DNA of 64,000 nt from Lutraria lutraria (lineage: Eukaryota > Mollusca > Bivalvia > Venerida > Mactridae). The translations under genes and the position numbers were made by a program. The notes beneath the pieces were generated by a model. It was not told where the DNA came from, did no database searches, and saw only the letters and a list, made by a program, of their open reading frames with translations. Position 1 is the stretch's first letter, and each line of letters begins with the position of its first letter. The DNA lies in contig OZ026844.1 in assembly GCA_964023205.1 (NCBI GenBank), forward strand, positions 30,241,326 through 30,305,325, read 5' to 3'. This document shows, one piece after another, positions 1-12,417 of this stretch.

Positions 1-3000
1 AAAAGTTCTAAAGTATAGTCTTGACTTACCCAGCCAACATAGGTATATCAATAGATTATCAAATATTACAGGGGCAATTATTACAGGGACAATTAAAACT
101 TTGTCACAGAAGTGACTATAATACCCCTGCCGCCACTTTGACACTACTAGTATAAGAATGCCATTGTACACTATATGGCTATGTTCAAGGGCACATAACT
201 CTGGAATGTGTGGATTACTGGGCATGGAAATTGTGTTGTGCACATCTACACTTCATGGTGATGACATAATTCAAAATTTAATTTCATTGCAATGGCTAAG
301 GAATTTGGATGTAGTTCGCTCCACAAAAATGTGAAATAGTATGCAGACAGATAGACCAACGGACATACTCACTGAAGTGACGTTGTGGGGTGCCGCCTTT
401 GATCTTCTTTTGATCTTCTAAACCCCACAAGCAACATTTTTGCACCCCATAAGCACAAATTTTCCCCACAACGTCGGTTTGTACATACTGGAACCCCATA
501 ACGACAACTTGTACTTACCCTAACCCTAACCCCATAACGACACCTGGGTGCGTACTGCCTGACCAACGACCGTCCGACAGAGTGACTCCAATATGTCCCG
601 CTCTCGAACTTTGTTTGCAGGGATATAATAATTACAGGGATATAATAATAACAGGGATATAATAATTACAGGGACAAATATTACAGGGACAATCAATACA
701 AAGACAATTTTTCTTGGGGAAATTATTTGGGGGACAATTACCATTATACCCAGTTCACATCTAAAGAACTCATTTATTACTTGTGAAAATAATATTATCG
801 TGGACGCACCGGTTTTCGAACCCCTAAACTTTAAGTCGACATTTCTCTATCAAACGGAGAAATATTGACTATCAAATCAAATGGACAAGTAAAATAATCT
901 ATTATGTACAAACCTGCTTAAAAATATTCCTCGCATCCATCAATTAACCATCTTAATACTCCAATTTTCCCCACCACCCTCGGATAAAAAAAAGAAAATG
1001 GCGGCCATTAAAGAGCACCTGCTTTCGAACCTTTTGCAAGAAATAATAGAGAATAGTTCACTAAAATTGCTCCGCAATAAAGTAATAGCATTTTTATTGG
1101 TTTTTGTGTTTATTGAAGAATAGTGAGCTATATTTGTCTTTTATTGATGCATATTTTCATTTGAAAGTTGCGAGCGCATTATTTACAAACTAAGCATCGG
1201 TGCGCGTGCAGTGATGACGTCACACGAACTCGTGCATGCGTACGAATGACCGTAAACAGTAGGTGGGGTTCGAGAATAGGTGCGTAGACGATAGTATTTA
1301 TGAATCAACCTGAAGGCTTGGATTTATATCTAAACACAATATGTAAACAAAAACAAAACCATTAAAGAAATAAAGAAAAAATAATTAACATAGCGGTCTA
1401 TACTACATATCTTCCTGTCTGATTTTAGAAAACAAATAGGTTACTGTCATCAGTGAATCTAGTATCAAATAATACAAATTAGTGAAATTCTATATTGTAC
1501 TATAAAACGATTAAGTAAACAAAAAAAAATTCAAACTTCAAATATCCACAATTTATTGAATTATTTCTCAAAAATTAGAAAAGTCAGACATCGTACAGAC
1601 TTTTATTGATGCGATTATTCTCAAGTGTGACTGGAAATTGTTAGTAATAAGCCCTCAAAACTGCGCAATCTCCTGCTAACTTAGATGTTCAGAATCAGGG
1701 TAATTGTCCTATGTGTCTATTTATCTGAAATTTTCAATTTTACGGAACAATTTTACCGAATTAAAATTCAAAACAAACAAACACCAACAGAACGATAAAT
1801 ATAGAGAGATTTCTAAGGATTTTAACAGTATTTATAAGTTAGACAAGCTTACTAGGGAAGTGGTCTGGTTCCCTGCCTACTTAACTTTGGTTCCCAGCAT
1901 AACGCCAGAAAGTAGGTCAGGTAAACCACAATAATGGCACCATCCTGTGGGCATGCAACAGTAAGGGAATAATCATTATTTGACTGATTGTTTATAAGTC
2001 GGTCATGAAATATGATAAATGTATATAATGAGATGTGCTTTGAAAACACAATCCAAGTGACCTATGACCTACTGACCTGAAAATGTACAGGTCCTGTAGA
2101 TGTTGTCATGAGGAACCAACATATGAAATTTGATGATTGTAGGTATAAACGTTTTGATTTTATAGGCAAGGTTAAAGTTCGGTACAAACAAACAGACAGA
2201 TATACAGACAGACAAACTGACAGGCCAAAAAACAATATTCCCCCTGATCGATTGATACCGGGGCATAAACATGGTAAAAGAATATGATCAACTGATATAA
2301 AGTAGTCCCCATACTTCAACACACAGAGTGTACGCCACCATTATTGCCCTTTGCCTCAACCCAATAACTCAGTGTCAGGGGCAGGTAACTCCAGACTAAC
2401 TAGGGAAGTTGTAGACAAGGTGATAAAAAAAGATGTAGGGGGGGGGGGGGGGTCAAGTTAATTGCCACACTTCATAATAAGACGCTTTTTTTTCAGTCAG
2501 TGAATAAATTATGCCTGATGTATAAGTTAGCCCCAAATATTTTTGCACATGTTGCAATCAGAAACTTTACAATGTGCGCCAAAAAATAGGGTCACCCGGA
2601 TAATGGTTAACACAATTTTATTTTTAGCCTCATCTTAATGCATCTTCAATCACGACAAAATGGTAAAGACAACATGTTAAAATATGTTGCTATGACAACT
2701 ATTATTTAATGGCATATTAGCTGACAGATCAGTTGACAAGAAATTCAAGAACTTGAGACAATGTATGCCTAGCTGATAGATGATGATTATTTTCTTTCAT
2801 CGAAATGAAACCATTACATTTTTATATAGACCAAATTACCAATAGATGTTGTAGATAAAAGAACGTACACAAATGTTTTCAAGTTAGGCCTTACCACTGA
2901 TTGGGGGAGCGTGCATTATAAGACACAACAGCAGCACTAATATTAAAGCATACATGTTTAATAAATTCTATTGTACTAGGCTGTCAGAGGGTTAATTAAG

Positions 3001-3240
3001 GTAGGCAGGAATTTTTTTTACATTTTTTTTTTAACCCAAAATACATGTCAGAATGCTATTCTTGATGAACTAAAATTAAATCCTGAGATGCCAAAAAAGT
3101 TGGTTATGCAAATGTGCCCACCAGCTAGCTATTGGTGAATGGTAGATTACTTTTGTTCATTCATCCAATAGACTGCCGGTGGGTACTTTGCATATGAATA
3201 AGCAATCTCTCCTACAGGTTTTGGCAACAAAGTTTGAGGT
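1..3240. other. Gene-free stretch with minisatellites and short hairpin repeats
   Basis: No convincing gene is seen. Positions 618-690 hold a short tandem array of a unit close to 'cagggatataataatta' (about 17 bp, four to five copies, decaying into 'cagggacaat'); related 'acagggacaatt' pieces lie at 65-100. Around 415-545 an 'accccataacgac'-like motif recurs irregularly. About 185-215 carries the 'caagggc..cataactct' motif of the dispersed family described at 3540. A dG tract sits at 2440-2452. At about 3105-3205 a hairpin has arms reading 'tgcccacc' and 'ggtgggta' that also share 'atgcaaa/tttgcat', a likely MITE of about 100 bp. Around 2180-2275 a (cagaca)n-like segment ends in 'cggggcataaac', a dispersed repeat seen again at 9380-9450. 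Confidence 0.5.
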
Positions 3241-3261
3241 TAGGACATATACATAAATCCA

Positions 3262-3406
3262 CAGGTAACTGTATCATGAATAGATTATAAAAATATGAAA
3301 AAAAAAAAAAAAAAAAATATTTAGTACTATATTAATATAGTAATAAATATTTTTTTTAAATTTTTTTTTTCATATTTTTATAATCTATTCATGATACAGT
3401 TACCTG
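3262..3406. mobile_element. Foldback MITE, about 145 bp
   Basis: The arms are inverted copies of about 45 bp beginning CAGGTAACTGTATCATG and ending CATGATACAGTTACCTG, with an A-run and a T-run next to an AT-rich centre. The 12-base word CATAAATCCACA is present directly on both sides (3252-3263 and 3409-3420), slightly overlapping or offset from the arm ends, as expected of a target-site duplication or of a larger host repeat interrupted by the insertion. There is no coding capacity. The superfamily was not assigned. Confidence 0.7.
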
Positions 3407-3539
3407 GGCATAAATCCACATCCTTGTTGTACAAATATAGTCAAGTGAAAATATTTCAAAAGGCAGGGCTGAAAATAAAAATATTAATTAAAGTTTGTTT
3501 GGAGTGCTCCGACCAAAAATTTTAGCACTGGCTAAGGTA

Positions 3540-4012
3540 ACATTTGATTTTATTTATTTGCTAGGATTTTCATGAGCTATATGAGGATCGGTGAATAAAT
3601 GAAGGCGCTAGAGTGTAAACAAGCTAAAATATAGCAAATTTTCAAAGTCAAGGGCCCATAACTCTTGAAGTTCTGGTTCGATTCCGCCCATAATCAAATT
3701 TGTCCAAGATCTTATACACATTAACTGAAAATATTATTAGGACTGGTGAATAAATGAAGGCGATACAGTGTAAACAAGCTAAATATAGCAAATTATGTAT
3801 TTCAAGGGCCCATAACTCTATAAGTTATTGTCCAATTTTGCCCATAATCGAACTTAGCCGAGACATTGCGGCCAAATACATTGTGAGCAAGTTTAATCAC
3901 GATTCGTTAAGAGCTGCGGATGCTAGAGTGTAAACAAACTAATTGTGGACGGACGACGGACATTCAACGATCCTAAAAGCTCACCTGATGAATCAGGTGA
4001 GCTAAAAAAGTA
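3540..4012. repeat. Composite mollusc-type dispersed repeat, two to three internal units
   Basis: Units of about 130-170 bp repeat the phrases 'gaaggcg(c/a)ta.agtgtaaacaagctaaa', 'caagggcccataactct' and 'cccataatc.aa.tt..cc'. The segment ends with a perfect short hairpin, 'gctcacctga' / 'tcaggtgagc', followed by 'taaaaaag'. A second, separately diverged copy lies at 5060-5440. I recognise the wording as a high-copy repeat of bivalve genomes from memory; this was not checked against a library. Confidence 0.6.
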
Positions 4013-4618
4013 GAAACATTTATTTAATCTTCTTTTGTATTAAAGGACGTGTTTTACAACATTCTTGTTCTGCATTAAATACACAAACAAATATCATGAG
4101 TAAAAAGCTTTTTGCAATGTATCAAAATTTCTCATTTTCAGAGTGACCAACCACTCCCAGGAAAAAAAATATTTCCTGTTTGGAAATTTACAGCTTCCAT
4201 AAAAGACTTCAAAGGATACTTAATATTGATGTCACTTTCATATCTAATGAAACAGTGCTGGTAATTAAACCACATGTACCCCGGTACATGCTGAAGATGC
4301 ATGCAAACTTAAGTGATGCAGAATATTTACTAGTTTTTATAGATTACTCATTGAATACAAGATATTTTTATCAAAGACTGCATATTTATGTACTGTCTGA
4401 GTCAGTGAGTATGCTTTGTCATGTTCTTTTCTCATTTTACCCTCAAGACACTATTTTCCCACCAATTTTCACCTAAAGGTGGAAAAAACATTGTCTTGAT
4501 TAGTTAAGTGATAGATATTTAAGCAGCATGTACACCTAACCTGGTGAGTTTTCCAGAACTGTTACATTTCCCCCAAGGAGCCAGCAGCATCTCCAAATAT
4601 GGAGGAAAATCAACATTT

Positions 4619-4694
4619 CGAGGGCTCAGCGCAACACTGTCGTAACTTGTTCTTATTTCCATATGAGTTACGACACTGTTGGGTTGAACCCTCG
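4619..4694. mobile_element. 76-bp palindromic mini-element, copy 1
   Basis: This is an inverted repeat with ends CGAGGG...CCCTCG and arms of about 29 bp containing GTCGTAACT / AGTTACGAC around a short loop. It is flanked by the direct repeat ATTT at 4615-4618 and 4695-4698. A second copy in the opposite orientation lies at 9047-9120, flanked by ACAT/ACAT. Two copies at unrelated sites, each with its own 4-bp flanking duplication, argue for a transposed unit and against a local hairpin. Confidence 0.7.
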
Positions 4695-5059
4695 ATTTGT
4701 CCGATTTTCATAGAAGCTAGGAATGACCTGGCGCCTTAACCTCAATTAATTAGTACCCTGATTGCAAGTTTAAAAGTCCAGCCCCATAACCAGGCGACTA
4801 AAGCAGCGGCTGCAACTAGCTTCCACAGAAAACAAACTGTGTGTTAAGTTCCAATTATTCTCTCCAAGCTACGGCTTTTTTCACAGGTATGAAATGGGTC
4901 TTTTCTTTAAATTTGGGGGAAAATAACGCATAATTTGTGCAAAAGGGGTAGAAAAAAATTTGATGTCAATTGAATTTTAGGGGAAAACTGCATGATTCTA
5001 AAGAATTTTCCTGAGGGGAAGACACCTGTTAACAGCCCCTGATATAGAAGGAAATCTAG

Positions 5060-5440
5060 AGGGCCACTATGGTCCTTGATTGCTCACCTGAGAACAAAAG
5101 CACTATAATTAATGACCAGGTAATATAGTTTCCATCTCGTATAACCAATTTTCATGTAGATTTTGAGATCAAAACCAACAATGAAGGTAATAAGTATTAT
5201 AATACTGTAAAACGAGCTAAAACAAAGCAAATTTTCTCATCCAAAGGCCCATAACTCTTGAAGTTGTGGTCCGATTCCACCCATAACTAAACTTGTCCAA
5301 GACCATAAGGTCATACACATTCATTGTAAATATGATTAGGATGAAGGCGCTAGAGTGTAAACAAGCTAAACTATAGCAAATTTTCTACGTCAAGGGCCTA
5401 TAACTCTTGAGTTTCTGGTCCGATTACTGTGAGATTTTTC
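5060..5440. repeat. Second copy of the composite mollusc-type repeat
   Basis: It starts near 'ggtccttgattgctcacctga' and then contains two units with 'gcccataactcttgaag', 'gtccgattcc.cccata' and 'gaaggcgctagagtgtaaacaagctaaa', matching the 3540-4012 segment. It is noncoding and diverged. Confidence 0.55.
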
Positions 5441-8400
5441 AAAAACAATGACATTAATACCTGGAGTTATTGCCCCTTTTAATTTGCATTGTAGTCTATG
5501 TGAGTAGTCAATATTTCAAAGATAAAAGTTAGAATACCCATTTCAATGAAAATACACATTTAAAAAATACCAAACACAGTGTTAATCTGATTTGATAAAG
5601 AAAATATAGATTCTACAGAAATTAATCATGATTTATCCTAGCTAGCTATCATTAATAAGTAACCTAAATGCAGTTATACGTTCTAAATGCAACTGGATCA
5701 AAACTTACCTATATAGTTCATGAAGTTAATATTCTTATTATGATTAATCAATAATATCACATGCAAAAAGTGATTTCTACCAACAAACAGGTAACCTAGT
5801 TTCTGACCTCAAATGACCCAATGCGACCTTAACATGGCCGTCATTGATATGGCTAAAACTGATTCTAACCGTATTTCTGGAATAACTCGTTACCCCATAT
5901 AATATAGATACCATAAGACCCGGCGTAAGAAAAAATAGCGTTTATTTTACGTACAAAACGCTCGGCATTCCTCCTTTCCCGGCCGTGACTTCCGGGAGTT
6001 TATGGGTATTGGATAAAGGATGGCTTGAGACGGACATTGGTGACAGACGCATGACCAATAAAATATTTCACTATCGAGCAGGGATTATCACACACGTATA
6101 CCAACGGTACCAAGCCTTGAGGTAGTCCAGTCTAGAGGACACAGTAAGCACGGACATTTCCGAGCCAGCATTTTTTAAAGTCATCTGAATTGCTAAACAG
6201 ATAAGTGCACGTGACCATGAGGTATGAGAATGTGTAGATACGCACAGGCCACGTGCTATCAACATCAAAATGTGTAGCATCGCGCCTTTAAACAACTGTT
6301 ACGTATATATATTGTTCAGTATTTTTCGTATACATTATATATATAATTAATATCGGTATAGTCTATCTATCTGTTATGATGATGCATGTACGCATGTACA
6401 AATCTAAATAAATGTTCTGTTCTGTTCTTTAATGTTGGGAAAGGAACAATTTAAAACCATCCGACACAAAAATATATGCTTAGACACTTTTTTTTTTTAA
6501 ATGTGCCTATGGTTTAAATCTACGCCAGGTCACATTTGGTATGGGCCACTGAAAAGTCATATTGTACTGCACACAAAGCAATGCCAATAGCTCGAGTGCA
6601 GTGTTTATAAATGTTATCGTGAAGTATATTAATGCATCATCTGGATCGTATATACAAGGTAGCTATATGTTTTCTTTAATTGATTCTCAGCACAAGTGGG
6701 GCAACCCGAAATATCAGACTCATGTTGAATATCGTGGGAAGAATTAATAGAAGACCCGTGCAATGATTATTATAAAGATTATATAGTTTTATGCGCTCAA
6801 TTTGATTATGTTTTACACGTTAGTTAAATACGAGAGTTGTGCTGCAGTATCTTCGATCAATGCTATGTTAACAATTATTGCAACTAAGAAATGGAAGTAT
6901 CTACATTGTATGTATAATATGACGGCATGCAACTCAATTTCGAATAGGAATATAAACTTTAAAGAAGATAAAATATACAATGAAAATATACAAATATAAT
7001 CACATATATAGTGCAATTAGTCGTTCTTTAACACATTATATAATTTTGATAATACATGCATTTTACATATTTTTTTCTCCGTCAGAAAATGTATTTTAAA
7101 GTTTACTGGCAGCCGCATGAGCAACACAATGAGAATTCGTCCCACGTACTTGTCGTGCGTATACTTTAGAATCCCGAAATTGAACCAGTAGGTCAAAAAA
7201 TAGTACAGTACGTACTTTTATTAAATAACTATTTATTATCAGCCTTGTAACTTGTTTGCTGCCTGGTCCAATAAAGTAGTGGCATTTCAAATAAGCGGGC
7301 CTATATCTATATCATTTTCCGGCCCGGGGCCGAAAAGTGATATAGATATTGGCCCGCATTTTAAGCAATTTGATTGGCTGTTAGAGCAGGGCCAAAAAGT
7401 GATATAGATTTTCGTTGAAACGGCAGCCATCTTTATAAGTAATTAGCTATTCATGTGGTTTCAAAACATTTAAAATGAAACTGATTCAGATAATGAAGTT
7501 ATTTAATAAAATTGTCAATAAATAAGTTATTTGATATAGGCCTTGGTATTTGTCCTTGGGCCAATACGAATGCCCTCTGACAAATAAGAGGGCCTATATC
7601 AAATCACTGATTTATTAACATATATAATAATTATATAGATCCTTGAATAGACCTATATTTATCAGTCTCTATCCAGACATCGTGAAGTACATTGTCATTA
7701 GTTTAATGTGTCATAGTCAGATTGAACAACCAATATTAAATACAAAACTTCCAAACAACCGAAAGTCTTGATTAAAAGGGGGCAAGACAATTCTAATTCA
7801 TAAATTGACATAAAATAATTTTATACATTAAGATTTTTTTTAGACAAAGCCCATATATAACAAGGCTGTTATTCAATACAAAAGAACGTACTTGTATAAA
7901 AGACAAAGGCATATACAGTACAACCTCTGTAGAGCAACACCCTGTGGGAGCTGCAAATATTGACCATTGTTTAGAGGTTGTTGCTTTACAGAGGTTAAAT
8001 TTATAGTAAATATCAGCTCAGGGAAGTTTTGAAGGTGTTGTTAAAGAGAGGTTGTTGCTCTACAAAGGGTCGCTCTGGAGATGTTGTACTGTACAACCAA
8101 TTAATATACGTAAAAATGTGATAATTAAACCATCAGAGATAATCTCTGACTAATTTCCACGGTCACTAGGAATTTAAGATAACGATATTCAACTGTATAT
8201 TGTATGACTATGTAATATGAACACGTCTTGAACAAAGTTCTATTCTGTTCTGACAAAAAAAATCATTTCATGTTTCATAACTTCCGTAGCTATGAAAACA
8301 CATTGCAAAATATTCAATACCAAGCAATATTTCCTAAATATATCAATAAGACCAAAGAAACAAGGACTTAAAGACAGTCAGCACTATATATAAAGTAATA

Positions 8401-9046
8401 TGGATTAGCATAAAGCAGAAGTGACAAGAACCTCTTATAGCTCTGTCGAGATAGCAATTTAATTGTTTCAAAATTATATTCGTAATTAATGCGCTGTTGA
8501 TTTTGTTTCACCATATCGGCAAATAATTATGATGTTGCATTCTTAGCTGTTCTTAGCCATGATGGAGGATAAGTTGTCATCTGAAAGCTGACTTGGAATC
8601 AAATTAATTAGAACTTGGAAATAGCATTTTTTTAGGAATCGGCATGGAATTTATGCAGAGAAATATTTTTATATCCACGTCACTACTCTGAAACACTTTT
8701 GGAATCGATTAATCTTCCGACAGACGATTATTTATGTTATCAAGAATTATATTTAAGCAGATAATACTTAAAGAAACAAAAATCGCCACTGCAACATACC
8801 AATGCATGCATATGCATAAAACATAGGATACCTTCTCGAACCACAGCAATCAAATCATAAAATAAAGTATATTTTGTTTTTCATTAGACTGGATAGTTAT
8901 TCAAGCTTTGAAAAGGAATCATATAAAAAAATAACACAGAAAAACTGATAGCCTTTTATGGTGTTTCACATCACACCTTAGCCTTGGGTACAGACTCTAC
9001 AGCTGTCTAAACATGCATTCCAATGCAATACAATTAAAGTGTACAT
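5441..9046. other. Gene-free stretch with palindromic repeats
   Basis: No gene is supported. Frames of 60-75 codons occur (for example minus strand 6071-6295) but have no recognised domain or splice context. 7290-7345 forms a strong hairpin ('gggcctatatctatatca' against 'tgatatagatattggccc'). 7525-7620 forms another, with 'tgatataggcc' and 'ggcctatatca' near its two ends. Both look like MITEs. A 176-bp TA-flanked MITE at 7916-8091 is listed separately. Confidence 0.4.
7916..8091. mobile_element. TA-flanked MITE with CAGTACAACCTCT ends, copy 1
   Basis: The terminal inverted repeats are CAGTACAACCTCT at the left and a matching GTTGTACTG at the right, immediately flanked by TA on both sides, as for Tc1/mariner/pogo-type insertions. 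Two further copies of similar length lie in the last large intron of the DSL gene (57184-57358 and 59757-59916). It is noncoding and presumably mobilised in trans. Confidence 0.7.
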
Positions 9047-9120
9047 CGAGGGCTCAACGCAACAGTGTCGTAACTCATTGAAACAAGAACAAGTTACGAC
9101 AGTGTTGCGCTGAGCCCTCG
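9047..9120. mobile_element. 74-bp palindromic mini-element, copy 2 (reverse orientation)
   Basis: The reverse complement of this segment matches 4619-4694 along nearly its whole length, loop included. It is flanked by ACAT on both sides (9043-9046 and 9121-9124). The arms pair almost perfectly from the CGAGGG / CCCTCG ends inward. Confidence 0.7.
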
Positions 9121-11171
9121 ACATGTACCCCTCTCTTGAGCTACATTTCCCCTATTGCTACTGGACAGGAATAAACCGTATCTCATTCTATGGTTGCTGC
9201 ATTCTTCATTGAAACTAATTTCCTGAGTTTGTTGTCTTGCACCAGGAGCTAAGACTTTGATATCAAGCAAGGTTGGCACGAAGAATTTGAAACGCATTTA
9301 TAAATGGTTAATAAGACGATCCTTCCAATTAATTAAACGCATATGTCCCCCAACACGCCCCAATGACAGCTTGATTTAACCTTGTACAGACGGACTGACA
9401 GTCAAGACATTTACTACATGCCCCTGCATCAACTGATGCCGGAGCATAATCAAAGTACTGGAAGGTGATTTTCCCATACGAATCAAAAAAGAGAAATGTA
9501 TCCATATTGTTCGTACCCATGCAAGTATTTTTAACATTTAGTTTATTGCAAATACACGCATATGTCTGTAGAGAAATTACTAACAAATCGAACGAAAGCC
9601 GAAAGTAGAACTATTTCTAACTGTCTGGAAAAAGGATATGCAAAACAACAACACGCTATTTCATCATCATACAGCCCTAAAAGCGGATACGCAAAACATT
9701 TAATTTGCTATTTGTATGTGGTTACAATGAAATAATTTGAAATATTCTAAGACCCATCACACTTAATTGAGGAAATACCACGCATATCATATAATAATAC
9801 GTGTATTCACACTATAAAGCTCACACCTATTTTCTATGCGGCTTTCCTGTGCGATAAAGTATGGCTGAATACGTCGACGGACAACTGTTCCAAACGATGC
9901 CATGGGAAAGTAATTCAAGAATCACCACCCAAAATGATTTTAACAGATGCCAAATAACATGTATGATAATTTATCTTTAATGAATGTGTTCCCCGTAAAT
10001 TTATACATACACGCGTTACGAGTACATGTATACACATTTCTAGCTTGCGTCGCAAGCGTATACGTCATTGCAATAATTAAAGGATAATGGATTCTATAAT
10101 GACTAATGATTATGAACAAAAGTTGGGAGTACCTAATCCATATAAATTGTAACATTAAAACATAACTGATTAAATATCAATTAAACTTTCAAACATACAA
10201 CATTTTGAAATTCTGGACCCGGCTCAGCTATATACATGTACATAACGGCATAACTTACAAAAAATACATTTTACTGAATTTTAATCCATGGTCGTAAGCA
10301 CGTAAACAATTTTCTGTAATTCGTCAAAGGTGAAATTCTCATTTACGAAGACAATTTTAAGAGAAATTGTTAAAAATGTTTTTGAGCAATTCTGCTTGCA
10401 GTCAAATTAATGTTTAAATCATTACATAGCTTTCGGCTTGTAAACTTCTTGATAGCATTTATACCATATGTTATTTTGTAAAAAAAAATGAAAATCATTC
10501 TTGACAGTTTAGAGGTCATCTTGAAAGCACGAGTGAATACAGGATCTGCAACGTTGAAGCTTTTTTGTTTCGATTCAGGAGATGATGAATTTTGATTTGT
10601 GACTAATCAAGTCGCATATGGCATTTGGACAAAGCTTATGTGATAATTCATGAACATGGGTATGTATTTTATACTTAAAAATCAATGTATATACGTAACA
10701 ATAAAAAATCATCATATTTATTTCTTGAAAATACATTTATTAGAAACCATGCAATATGTGCCATGGCCTTTAATTTGCACACAATATACAATATACGGCA
10801 ACTATTTCATTCATGATTAAATAAGGTATCATTTTATTGGTGCCCAATTCAATTAAAAGTTTCATGACACGCAAATGGAAGATTTAAAATGATATTACAA
10901 TTTTTTTGCAATGACGGTGTCGAGTGAATACAAGTAATACATCATAACAATTCATTTCTGCGACGCTACATATATATACCTTCAAATTTCACATGGTAAT
11001 TCCTAGCAAAGAAAAAAACAAATGTTTCGACTAAACGTATTCTATACAGCTTGCGCATGCATCTAAGTCATATCACCAATGATTACCTTGAACGAAATAC
11101 AGTTTATATGAATATGATACACTAAACATGTCATCTTTTAGATGCCAATAATTAAAATATATTATACTTAC

Positions 11172-11270
11172 TCGATTCGAACAATTCGTACAAGCTGGGA
11201 GATCAACAATCAATGAGAAAGCTAACACAACGTGGAAAGTGATACAAAATAAAACAGTCGATAGTTCCAT
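11172..11270 (-). CDS. Putative first coding exon of a secreted protein (partial)
   Basis: On the minus strand an ATG at 11270 opens 33 codons that begin MELSTVLFCITFHVVLAF. This is a short polar start followed by a hydrophobic core, typical of a signal peptide, and it continues into a Cys-containing stretch ending ACTNCSNR. The frame runs straight into a perfect splice donor, CGA|GTAAGT (phase 0), at 11172/11171. A TATA-like TATTTAAA lies about 65 bp upstream, near 11333-11342. These are the hallmarks of exon 1 of an extracellular or membrane protein gene running toward lower coordinates. I could not identify the following exons with confidence: a phase-compatible stretch of about 21 codons near 9185-9250 is possible but weak and ends in a stop. 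The family is unrecognised. Confidence 0.4.
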
Positions 11271-11857
11271 GTCGAATGCTAACAGCTATGATGTCGCGTA
11301 CGTTATCTGTCGTCTGCGCTGATCTTAGTAGCTTTTAAATACCGTCGCAAAATCAATACAAATAGATCCGAGATCATCCGAATATAGGCAGTAGCTACAT
11401 GTTTGCAAATAAGTCTGAGAAAAAATTCACTGCTTTTTTTCTAGAAAATTAATGTCGCGTTTTATAGTTCAACATTTTCACAATTGAATTAATATATTGT
11501 TCAAAGCTTTCCCTGAGGTCTCTATGGGTTTTCATGCGATATAGTATTAGAAATGTTGACAAAACTTAGGTCACGAGCAAAAGATCCATTCAAATGTATA
11601 AGAAAAAATTAACAGTGCGTCGTCTTAAAAAAGGCGGTCCGCGCCGAAACGTTGTCATTGAAGTTTTTAAGATTATAATTATTGTGTGTGTTTTTTTTTT
11701 GTCCGTGAATTCATATCAATACATATTTGTAAGGCAAATCCACAAATACATCATCAAAACATCCATCTTGAATTCTTCATATGTTTGTTTCTTTAATCAA
11801 ATACGTGAGCATGTGTAGTTATATGAATCACGGTTTGGTTCAATTGATGACCCTTTT

Positions 11858-12105
11858 TCCGTTGTCGAGTGGTTAAGTTTGCTGACTTTAAGTAACTGTA
11901 TAAATAACCTCTTACTGATGGAGGTTCGTGGGTTCGAGCCCCGCTACCGACCATGACTCGTTATGTGAGAAAGTAGGCCGCGAGTTGCTTACGGAGGATA
12001 GGAGTCTAGTGCTAGTTCTTCCCAGAAGCGATTACTAGTAGTAGGTGATATGTCCGCCTCTTATGACTCTGAAATCCGATTTATAAACAAACAAACAAAA
12101 TCAAG
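11858..12105 (+). mobile_element. tRNA-derived SINE
   Basis: The 5' part carries Pol III promoter elements: an A-box-like 'gtcgagtggttaagtt' and a B box 'gtgggttcgagcccc'. The body includes 'gcttacggaggataggagtctagt' and 'gtccgcctcttatgactctga', and the tail is (caaa)n-like. A second copy of the same family, with the same body and tail words, lies at about 47938-48118 in intron 1 of the DSL gene. Confidence 0.75.
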
Positions 12106-12279
12106 ATTGATACGTACACTTACGTTTTGTACTTTTTAAATAAGCGAGTTGTTGTTTAGTTGATAGTAGCTTAATTATAAAGTAAGTGTTCAGGGCATGC
12201 CAACACATGTTTCATATTTGTCTGAAAGCCCCCATTTAAACTCAACTCAAATCTTTGAACAAATGCCACCGTGGGAAGG

Positions 12280-12417
12280 GCAACATGTGACCGTTACTGA
12301 CATGTGGCCTTTATTCGGAAGTCAACAGTCTTTTCTAGATAATGAATTTTTCAACGAAATACTTTTATTAGCAGTGTGGCTTTTATTCGGAGGTGGTCGC
12401 TGACACAGGTTTAACTG
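12280..12417. mobile_element. Pogo/Tigger-like MITE remnant
   Basis: The right end reads 'ggtggtcgctgacacaggtttaactg' followed by TA, and the interior has two 'tgg.cttttattcgga' phrases. These match the family with CAGTCAAACCTGT ends at 18085, 18687, 19552 and about 49405. The left end is not clear. Confidence 0.5.

Noticed and set aside
515..535. Telomere-like 'ccctaaccctaacccc'
   Set aside because: Only about two and a half units inside unrelated sequence; no evidence of a telomere or interstitial array.
58..760. CRISPR-like spaced repeats
   Set aside because: The repeated words are short, variable in spacing and eukaryotic minisatellite-like; this is not a prokaryotic sequence.
6071..6295. 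Minus-strand 74-codon frame
   Set aside because: No homology, splice or signal support; base composition is slightly less AT-rich, but nothing else suggests coding.
9329..9586. Minus-strand frame with several cysteines (SKCLDCQSVC)
   Set aside because: Its DNA matches a dispersed repeat also seen at about 2180-2275 ('cagac.gac' run followed by 'c.ggggcataa'), so the cysteines are repeat-derived.
11858..12105. Functional tRNA gene
   Set aside because: A and B boxes are present but the cloverleaf is not complete, and a SINE body and tail follow, shared with 47938-48118.
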